Below, piece after piece: positions 1-5,795 of a stretch of 12,855 nucleotides of DNA (positions within the stretch are counted from its first letter, which is position 1; each line of letters starts with the position of its first letter). Location: assembly GCA_900549915.1 (NCBI GenBank), contig URQF01000030.1:1-12855 (forward strand), read 5' to 3'. The stretch comes from an uncultured Mollicutes bacterium. Its GTDB lineage: Bacteria; Bacillota_I; Bacilli_A; RFN20; CAG-288. The notes beneath the pieces were generated by a model. It did no database searches. It worked only from the letters and a program-made list of their open reading frames with translations, and was not told where the DNA came from. Both the position numbers and the translations under genes were made by a program.

Positions 1-117
1 TTGAGAAGCCGGAAATCCCCGGAAGAGGTCTTTCATGTCCGCTTTTTTAGGATTCCATCCTATCGCAAACAAAATCCCGGCATATTCTTGCGATTGCCCT
101 ACAAAAAACATATCCAT
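1..117 (-). CDS. Possible partial CDS running off the left edge, unknown product
   Basis: The minus strand is open for 39 codons from an ATG at 117 to the window edge and reads as a plausible soluble N-terminus, beginning MDMFFVGQSQEYAGI. An alternative ATG lies two codons later (111). An in-frame TAG lies six codons upstream of the first ATG, so the start is bounded. No good ribosome binding site is visible, which is the main weakness. Base composition here is closer to the housekeeping genes than to the AT-rich secreted-protein gene that follows. If real, it is divergent from the transporter cluster and shares the short 118-163 intergenic region with it. The product is not recognised, and chance openness over only 39 codons cannot be excluded. 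Confidence 0.35.
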   Translation of the reverse strand, partial: MDMFFVGQSQEYAGILFAIGWNPKKADMKDLFRGFPASQ

Positions 118-133
118 TTTCTGTTTAATGGTC

Positions 134-156
134 TATAATGATTACGTCCGAGGAAA
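134..156 (+). promoter_or_regulatory. -10 box and ribosome binding site of the transporter cluster
   Basis: A consensus TATAAT at 134-139 is followed about 11 bases later by GAGGAAA (150-156) and an ATG at 164. This predicts a transcript start near 146 and an 18-base leader. I see no convincing -35 hexamer at 17-bp spacing (111-116 reads TATCCA), so the promoter may be weak or activator-dependent. The site also favours the ATG at 164 over the in-frame ATG at 35, which lies upstream of the promoter. Confidence 0.45.
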
Positions 157-163
157 TAGACAA

Positions 164-1024
164 ATGAAAAATATCAGAGCAATTATGTTTAGTATTGTTG
201 GTCTGTTTTCTTTGTGCTCTTCTTCTGTTTTCCAAGAGGGGAAATTGAATGATATCAAGCCATCCGTTTTTCATAGCAAGGCAAATCATCCTTCTATCAC
301 AGGATTCCAATATGTAGATGGCACAGATAGACAACTTGTTACAGATTCTGTTGGTTATTTTTATTATGAACTTGAGTATTACTATACTCAATTTACCGAT
401 GTTTCACGGCTTTATCTATTGCATGTAAATGCCTCCTTCACTCCAGGTTCATTGGCTAGCAAGAACGATGAAAAGAATTATGACAAGCATTATGATTTGC
501 TGGAAGGATCTATTGATGTAACACCTTATCAAAAAACAGAGAATTCTTTTAAGAAAAGCTCGACTTTTGTTCATTGTGTTTCCTGGCCTTACTCTAAATC
601 GAATCCAATGACATGCAATGTTCAGTCACAATTCAACAATCATTCACTTCTGCTTTCAGAAGAAATAAAGGCTGGTACATCTTTCCCGGAAGGAGCCAAA
701 GTAATATCTAAAACCTATAATGGCTTCAAACTTGAATTTACCGATGTTGCTAATTTACATGATAAACCAAGCATCACTCACGAAAGGGATTTAATTTATA
801 AGGAAGAACAATCTTGGAACTATAGTTTTGGTGATGCTTATTCTTCCTCTTATTTCATGGATTGCTTTTATCTTAGGGAAGTCAAAAACGATGCTGTTGT
901 TTATCAGAATTACTCATTTGGATTTCAAGCTGACATCAAAATGACTAACACCGCATGGGAAAAGTTTGCTTGGCGAAAGCATCATGATGTTACTAAATCA
1001 GCTTATATTCTCTGTGGATGCTAA
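164..1024 (+). CDS. Secreted protein A, paired with ABC transporter A (unknown family)
   Basis: This 286-aa protein begins with a signal peptide (KNIR charge cluster, then hydrophobic residues about 6-18). A Cys at 18 is preceded by FSL, a poor lipobox, so type I cleavage is more likely than lipidation. The mature part is rich in aromatic and beta-forming residues and shows no membrane segment. It aligns almost without gaps to the protein at 3008-3871. Shared blocks are a GYFY...YYYT run, FTDVSRLYL, FTPGS, SFKKSS, SWP, a WNY...SSY.MDC stretch, EVKNDA..YQNYSFG, and TNTAWEKFAWR near the C-terminus. Three cysteines are shared (one after SWP, the MDC, and the terminal CG), suggesting disulfides. 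The start at 164 has a proper ribosome binding site and matches the paralogue's length. The stop codon directly abuts the transporter start codon, which implies coupled expression and joint function. I do not recognise the family. An exported effector, toxin or surface sensor are all possible. Confidence 0.8.
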   Translation: MKNIRAIMFSIVGLFSLCSSSVFQEGKLNDIKPSVFHSKANHPSITGFQYVDGTDRQLVTDSVGYFYYELEYYYTQFTDVSRLYLLHVNASFTPGSLASKNDEKNYDKHYDLLEGSIDVTPYQKTENSFKKSSTFVHCVSWPYSKSNPMTCNVQSQFNNHSLLLSEEIKAGTSFPEGAKVISKTYNGFKLEFTDVANLHDKPSITHERDLIYKEEQSWNYSFGDAYSSSYFMDCFYLREVKNDAVVYQNYSFGFQADIKMTNTAWEKFAWRKHHDVTKSAYILCGC

Positions 1025-2941
1025 ATGAATATGAAATTTCTTGTTCTCGATTCTTTCTCGAAGAAATACGATGAGCAGACAGTGCTCGATTCCCTTTCCT
1101 ATGCTTTCCGTTCCAAGGGGCTCTATATCCTGTTAGGAGAGAACGGATCCGGAAAGTCGACCCTTCTGAACATCCTATCCGGAAAGGATACGGACTACGA
1201 AGGGAAGGTCTCCTATTCCGGAGAGGAACTGACCGAGAAGGACAGGGAGTCCTTCTCGGACAGCTGCGTTTCCTATGTCGCACAGGATTCCCTCGTCTTC
1301 GAGGACAGGAAGGCAATCGACGACTTCCTTCTGCCCTATGAGAAGAAGGACAGGGACAAAGCGAAGAAGATCCTTACGGATTTAGGACTAGGAGATGTCC
1401 TTGACGAGAAGTGCAAGGAGCTGAGCGAAGGAGAGAAGGAAAGACTCTGCTTCGGCCAGGCCCTGTATGCGGACAAGGAGATCGTCCTATTGGATGAGAT
1501 CACGGCCAACCTTGATCCGGTCAGCACGGAGAGGATCCTGAAGAACATCCTTGCCCTTTCGAAGGACCGTCTTGTCATCTTCGCCACCCATGACGGAATG
1601 CCGGACTGGTTCACTAAGGATGCCTTCATCCTGAGAAGGAAGGACGGGAAGCTGTCAGAGGAGAAGGAAGGAAACTCCCCTGATTCGGATCATGATGCTA
1701 AGGCAAAGAAGAAGCATGGCTTCCTTCTTTCGAATGTGCTTGATGCAAGGAAGGAAGAGAAGAAGACGCATTGGGTGATTGGTTCGATATGCTGTGTTTT
1801 CGTTGCTTTTGCAGTTGTCTTGCTCTCTCTTTATACTTCGTGCAAAGATACTGTAATTGGGACAACGGTTATTAACAATTCTATTGAATATATTTATAAA
1901 AGCCCTTTAGAAGACTATACCAAACAGGCTTATCTTCAGACAGCACGAGCTTTTAGGGTTTATTCAAATCCAGACACAGACCTATGCTACCGTGCTCTTG
2001 ATACTGAATATGTGTCTCTTACAGGTGATTGGAAGGAGGCGGGCTGTGCTTTCTCTGGTCTAGCAGAATATCAGCCGAAAGATAAAGATCATATCCCTTT
2101 AGTGGATGGAAAATATCCAACAAAAGAAAATGAGATAATTATCTCCGATGTCTGTGCCAAGAACATACATGGTACTGTTATTGGTACACATATTTTCTGG
2201 GGTCAATATAAATATTTGATTTCCGGGATTTATAAGGCACAAAAACCAAAAGACCTTGGTAGACGTTACCGAGGAGCAACGGACGAAAATGTCACGGGGT
2301 ATATGCGCACTTGCTATGCCTTTGGAATTGAAACTGTTTTTTGTGGGCCGATTGAAAATCCATTATCTGATGCCTATTTCATCTGGAATACAAAAGAGAA
2401 TCGCGAATTTTATAGTAAAACAGATGAATTCAAGTCTCTTAGTTTACCTTATGATTTTAGTTATGGGAAGTATTGTCCAGCATGTGTGGATGATTTTGGA
2501 AATGGAGTTTTCTCTGTTCTTTCCATGTATAGGACGTGGTTGGTGTTTGGATTGGTATCGGATGGTTTCCTGCTTTTGTATCTTAGGATATTCTGCATTG
2601 CATACTACAACAAGAACAAACGAAAGATTATTCTTCTAAGATTCAGGGGTGTCAGTCGAAAACAGGTAACGTTCAGCAAATGCACTGCGTATCTTATTAG
2701 TTCATCGCTTGGCGTTGTCGCTGGTGGATTGCTTGGAGAAATCACCCTATTTTTTAGGAATCTGATTTACAATCTGATTCTTCAGACAAGAGGAATCTGG
2801 ATGTTTACTTCCTGTCTATGGGCATTTCCTGTCTCTCTTGGTGTTTTAGTGCTGTTTATTGCTGTTTTCTATCTTGTCTTTAATTTTGTTCTTTGTCCTA
2901 GAGATAGGTCAAAACGAATTGAAGAGGTGAAGAGAAAATAG
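1025..2941 (+). CDS. MacB-like ABC transporter A (ATPase-permease fusion)
   Basis: This 638-aa fusion has an N-terminal ATPase domain and a C-terminal FtsX/MacB-type permease. ATPase motifs are complete: Walker A GENGSGKST (38-46), Q-loop Gln87, signature LSEGE (133-137), Walker B IVLLDE (153-158), D-loop NLD (162-164) and H-loop His189. A charged linker leads to TM1 (about 251-270), a roughly 230-residue external domain, then three more TM helices (about 503-528, 554-577, 596-622). The external domain contains a GKYPTKENEIIISDVC stretch and a YLISGIY strand like the MacB core domain, and LLRFRGVSRKQV follows TM2 as in FtsX-type permeases. One TM, a large external domain and three TMs is the mechanotransmission (type VII ABC) layout. 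The ATG at 1025 directly abuts the previous stop; GTGGA (1014-1018) is a weak ribosome site, so coupling is likely. The substrate is unknown; the upstream secreted protein is the obvious candidate partner. The ATPase half is nearly identical to that at 3879. Confidence 0.88.
   Translation: MNMKFLVLDSFSKKYDEQTVLDSLSYAFRSKGLYILLGENGSGKSTLLNILSGKDTDYEGKVSYSGEELTEKDRESFSDSCVSYVAQDSLVFEDRKAIDDFLLPYEKKDRDKAKKILTDLGLGDVLDEKCKELSEGEKERLCFGQALYADKEIVLLDEITANLDPVSTERILKNILALSKDRLVIFATHDGMPDWFTKDAFILRRKDGKLSEEKEGNSPDSDHDAKAKKKHGFLLSNVLDARKEEKKTHWVIGSICCVFVAFAVVLLSLYTSCKDTVIGTTVINNSIEYIYKSPLEDYTKQAYLQTARAFRVYSNPDTDLCYRALDTEYVSLTGDWKEAGCAFSGLAEYQPKDKDHIPLVDGKYPTKENEIIISDVCAKNIHGTVIGTHIFWGQYKYLISGIYKAQKPKDLGRRYRGATDENVTGYMRTCYAFGIETVFCGPIENPLSDAYFIWNTKENREFYSKTDEFKSLSLPYDFSYGKYCPACVDDFGNGVFSVLSMYRTWLVFGLVSDGFLLLYLRIFCIAYYNKNKRKIILLRFRGVSRKQVTFSKCTAYLISSSLGVVAGGLLGEITLFFRNLIYNLILQTRGIWMFTSCLWAFPVSLGVLVLFIAVFYLVFNFVLCPRDRSKRIEEVKRK
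1128..1774 (+). repeat. ATPase cassette, copy 1 of a 647-bp near-identical direct repeat
   Basis: Aligned with 3982-4628 (constant offset 2854), the two copies differ only at 1204, 1212 and 1213 by my reading; 1214-1774 is an uninterrupted 561-bp match. The repeat covers residues about 35-250 of the transporter and stops at the Trp codon where TM1 begins. Upstream and downstream the two genes are clearly diverged. The only amino-acid change inside is Ser63 to Phe. This indicates recent gene conversion or duplication limited to the ATPase module. Confidence 0.93.
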
Positions 2942-3007
2942 GTTGTTTGATAAGGTCTTTCTGTTGTTTTACCGGCTGCATAGACAGCCAGAAAAGAGGA
3001 ATCTGAT
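2942..3007 (+). promoter_or_regulatory. Intergenic spacer with small hairpin and ribosome binding site
   Basis: The 66-bp gap between the two modules holds a 5-bp inverted repeat GGCTG/CAGCC (2974-2978 and 2985-2989, 6-base loop). AGAGGA (2995-3000) follows, seven bases before the ATG at 3008. The hairpin has no T-run after it, so it is not a standard terminator. I see no convincing promoter, so module B is probably transcribed from upstream, with the hairpin perhaps affecting mRNA stability. Confidence 0.35.
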
Positions 3008-3871
3008 ATGAAAAAAGCAGTTAAGTTGTTAGCCGTTGCTAGGTCAATCTGTGCTATGGGCGTTTCATCTTGTTTTGGTTCTTCATCTTTTTCTGAACTC
3101 AACCATCGGGTTTTGAAAACGCGTGATGATCATCCTTATGTTAAAGGCTTTACCTATGCTGGAGGTTCCTACGGAAAGGAACTGGCAAAATCTAGTTATG
3201 GTTATTTCTATTCGGATACAGATTATTACTATACTCCCTTTACAGATGTTTCTCGTTTGTATCTCGTTCGCGTCAGAACGAATTTCACTCCAGGAAGTGT
3301 CGCATCAAGCAATGGCGAATCTGGATTTGACAATCATTATGATCTCTGGAGCGGATACATTCATATTCAGCCCTTTGCTAGAACAGAAGGTAGTTTTAAA
3401 AAGAGTTCTTCTTATCACTATATTAAATCCTGGCCGCTGTCCAATTCAGATTCTCTTTCCTGCACAGTGACCTCATCATTTGGTGTGAATTATACAATCG
3501 GCTCTGATATAGAAGCTGGCATTGGTCTACCTTCTGGTGCAACGATTACTGCAAAGACAGGAGTTAGTGTGACATTTGGCTTTTCGACTTCTACTTCTGT
3601 TTATGGACCAGAGCCGAGCATCTCTCATCAGGATTCCCCAAGCAATCATGATAGGGCGCAGTGGAACTATCAATTCTCGAGCCCACGCACAAGCAGTTAT
3701 GCGATGGATTGTTATTTCCTGATGGAAGTCAAGAATGATGCTATTGCTTATCAGAACTACTCGTTTGGTTACCAAGTGGATGTCAAGATGACAAACACTG
3801 CGTGGGAAAAGTTTGCTTGGAGACAACATAAGGACACAACAAACAGCCTATCTTATGCATGTGGCTTATAA
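3008..3871 (+). CDS. Secreted protein B (probable lipoprotein), paired with ABC transporter B
   Basis: This 287-aa paralogue of the protein at 164-1024 has an N-terminal signal with lipobox VSSC (19-22), predicting lipidation at Cys22. An Arg at 12 inside the hydrophobic stretch is unusual. The lipobox Cys is not matched in paralogue A, so the two may differ in anchoring. The rest is beta-rich with shared motifs: YYYTPFTDVSRLYL, FTPGSVAS, SFKKSS, SWPLS, WNY, SSYAMDC, EVKNDAIAYQNYSFG and MTNTAWEKFAWR. It ends in a conserved CG dipeptide plus one residue. The central part (about 165-215) is the most divergent, while the C-terminal third is the most conserved. The start has a good ribosome site (AGAGGA, seven-base spacing). 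No family recognised. Retention of the same motifs in both copies, each immediately before a transporter, argues for a functional pair. Confidence 0.82.
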   Translation: MKKAVKLLAVARSICAMGVSSCFGSSSFSELNHRVLKTRDDHPYVKGFTYAGGSYGKELAKSSYGYFYSDTDYYYTPFTDVSRLYLVRVRTNFTPGSVASSNGESGFDNHYDLWSGYIHIQPFARTEGSFKKSSSYHYIKSWPLSNSDSLSCTVTSSFGVNYTIGSDIEAGIGLPSGATITAKTGVSVTFGFSTSTSVYGPEPSISHQDSPSNHDRAQWNYQFSSPRTSSYAMDCYFLMEVKNDAIAYQNYSFGYQVDVKMTNTAWEKFAWRQHKDTTNSLSYACGL

Positions 3872-3878
3872 TTTTGGT

Positions 3879-5795
3879 ATGGCAGAGAAATATTTTACAA
3901 TTGATTCACTGAAAAAATCCTATTCCGATAAAATGATTTTCGATTCCCTTTCCTGTTCCTTCCATTCCAATGGACTCTATCTCCTGTTAGGAGAGAACGG
4001 ATCCGGAAAGTCGACCCTTCTGAACATCCTATCCGGAAAGGATACGGACTACGAAGGAAAGGTCTTTTATTCCGGAGAGGAACTGACCGAGAAGGACAGG
4101 GAGTCCTTCTCGGACAGCTGCGTTTCCTATGTCGCACAGGATTCCCTCGTCTTCGAGGACAGGAAGGCAATCGACGACTTCCTTCTGCCCTATGAGAAGA
4201 AGGACAGGGACAAAGCGAAGAAGATCCTTACGGATTTAGGACTAGGAGATGTCCTTGACGAGAAGTGCAAGGAGCTGAGCGAAGGAGAGAAGGAAAGACT
4301 CTGCTTCGGCCAGGCCCTGTATGCGGACAAGGAGATCGTCCTATTGGATGAGATCACGGCCAACCTTGATCCGGTCAGCACGGAGAGGATCCTGAAGAAC
4401 ATCCTTGCCCTTTCGAAGGACCGTCTTGTCATCTTCGCCACCCATGACGGAATGCCGGACTGGTTCACTAAGGATGCCTTCATCCTGAGAAGGAAGGACG
4501 GGAAGCTGTCAGAGGAGAAGGAAGGAAACTCCCCTGATTCGGATCATGATGCTAAGGCAAAGAAGAAGCATGGCTTCCTTCTTTCGAATGTGCTTGATGC
4601 AAGGAAGGAAGAGAAGAAGACGCATTGGCTTGTTGGTGCCTTATGCTTTGTCCTTAGTGCACTCTGTGTTCTTTTCTGTTCTTTCTATGGTTCCTTTAAA
4701 GACACAAAGAAAACAGGAGATGATAATAGGCCTGTTACCGAAGTTACTTTGGATAAGGTGGCAAAGGAAGTCTTCTTTGAGACTTCTCCTGTCTTTGTCT
4801 CGAGAAGCAAAGGAGAGGATTCTTATTCTTTAGTGAATCTGAATTACTTCTCGAACTGCAATGACAGAGACTATCGGAAAGCAGGGTCTGTTTTTGCTGG
4901 TGTGTTTGAATATAACGGTAAGGATTCTGATAAACCGGTTCTGACAAAAGGGTCGTATCCTGCCAATAGCGGGGAAGCAATTGTTTCCGATGTCTGTTTC
5001 TCCTATGGATCCGGTCATTCTCTTGGTGAGAAGAGGATTCTTGGAGATAAGGAATATACGATTGTCGGTGTTTATCAATCTAGGAATAAAGATAAGCTTG
5101 AAGCGAGATATTCGAGAAGGCCGGTTGAAAACGACTTTGTTACTAGGAACAAGAATGTCCGTATCTGCTATTCCTTTAGGACAGAGAGTGTCTTTGTTAA
5201 AGACGATGTCCAGAATTCGGAATTCTTTGCAAGGAAGACGACGGAAAAGAATAAAGAATCTTTCTTAAAAGATAACTTCAGGCAGAGTGACATCTCCTAT
5301 CAGAGCACTTATAGGAATCAGTATTCTCCTATCTGTGTGAATTCCAAAGGAAAGGAAACCCTTAACTACTTCCATGGATACCTTTCCAATCTGATTTTCG
5401 GTATTCTTTCAGCTGTGATTCTTCTTATCCTTCTTGTTGTCCTTGGTTTTTCCCTTTACACAAAGAACAAACGGAAATATATTCTTCTTCGTTATAGGGG
5501 AACATCCCGGAACCGTTTGGTCAAAGGAAACCTTCTTTCCTTTTCTTTCACCTCTTTTGTCAGTAGGGCCCTTGGTATTGGTGTAGGAGAAATCATCCTG
5601 GTTATCAGGAACCATGTTTTTGATAAGGAACTTAGGACACCATCTTTGCTTCTCTTCTCTTCTTTCAACTACTCTATCCTGATTCTTTTTGGTGTATTCC
5701 TTGTTTTCAACATCCTTCTCTTTGTCATCTATTCGAATCTGCTCTGTCCAAAAGACAGGTCGCATCTTCTTGAGGAAGTGAAAAAGAAAGCATGA
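3879..5795 (+). CDS. MacB-like ABC transporter B (ATPase-permease fusion)
   Basis: From the ATG at 3879 this protein is 638 aa, exactly the length of transporter A and aligned with it from residue 1. An ATG further upstream (3813) would overlap the secreted-protein gene and add 22 unmatched residues. ATPase motifs are Walker A GENGSGKST (38-46), Gln87, LSEGE (133-137), LLDE (155-158) and His189. Residues about 35-250 match transporter A except Phe63 for Ser63. TM1 is about 251-272, then an external domain with a GSYPANSGEAIVSDVC segment and a YTIVGVYQ strand similar to the MacB core domain. Three TM helices follow (the first about 504-526). LLRYRGTSRNRL after TM2 matches the FtsX-type loop. 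The gap to the secreted-protein gene is 7 bp, and the TGA stop overlaps the next start as ATGA. The external half is diverged from A, so it probably serves its own secreted partner. Confidence 0.88.
   Translation: MAEKYFTIDSLKKSYSDKMIFDSLSCSFHSNGLYLLLGENGSGKSTLLNILSGKDTDYEGKVFYSGEELTEKDRESFSDSCVSYVAQDSLVFEDRKAIDDFLLPYEKKDRDKAKKILTDLGLGDVLDEKCKELSEGEKERLCFGQALYADKEIVLLDEITANLDPVSTERILKNILALSKDRLVIFATHDGMPDWFTKDAFILRRKDGKLSEEKEGNSPDSDHDAKAKKKHGFLLSNVLDARKEEKKTHWLVGALCFVLSALCVLFCSFYGSFKDTKKTGDDNRPVTEVTLDKVAKEVFFETSPVFVSRSKGEDSYSLVNLNYFSNCNDRDYRKAGSVFAGVFEYNGKDSDKPVLTKGSYPANSGEAIVSDVCFSYGSGHSLGEKRILGDKEYTIVGVYQSRNKDKLEARYSRRPVENDFVTRNKNVRICYSFRTESVFVKDDVQNSEFFARKTTEKNKESFLKDNFRQSDISYQSTYRNQYSPICVNSKGKETLNYFHGYLSNLIFGILSAVILLILLVVLGFSLYTKNKRKYILLRYRGTSRNRLVKGNLLSFSFTSFVSRALGIGVGEIILVIRNHVFDKELRTPSLLLFSSFNYSILILFGVFLVFNILLFVIYSNLLCPKDRSHLLEEVKKKA
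3982..4628 (+). repeat. ATPase cassette, copy 2 of the 647-bp direct repeat
   Basis: Partner of 1128-1774, with three differences (4058, 4066, 4067). It lies at the same codon positions in the second transporter gene and is in direct orientation. The tract ends at the Trp codon just before the first membrane helix, so ATPase and linker are homogenised and the permease is not. Confidence 0.93.

Noticed and set aside
35..163. Upstream in-frame extension of secreted protein A to an ATG at 35
   Set aside because: It would place translation start before the TATAAT and ribosome site, adds 43 residues absent in the paralogue, and hides the signal peptide inside the protein.
993..1629. Minus-strand open frames in the ATPase cassette, repeated at 3895-4483
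   Set aside because: They are identical in both copies only because the DNA is repeated. They are rich in Arg and Ser, opposite a complete ATPase domain.
164..3871. Assignment of the secreted proteins as leukocidin-like pore-forming toxins or lactococcin 972-type bacteriocins
   Set aside because: The beta-rich, aromatic character and transporter linkage are suggestive, but I see no diagnostic motif of either family. Lactococcin 972-type peptides are much shorter.
3813..3878. Upstream in-frame start for transporter B at 3813
   Set aside because: It overlaps the secreted-protein gene by 59 bases. Starting at 3879 gives exact alignment and equal length with transporter A.
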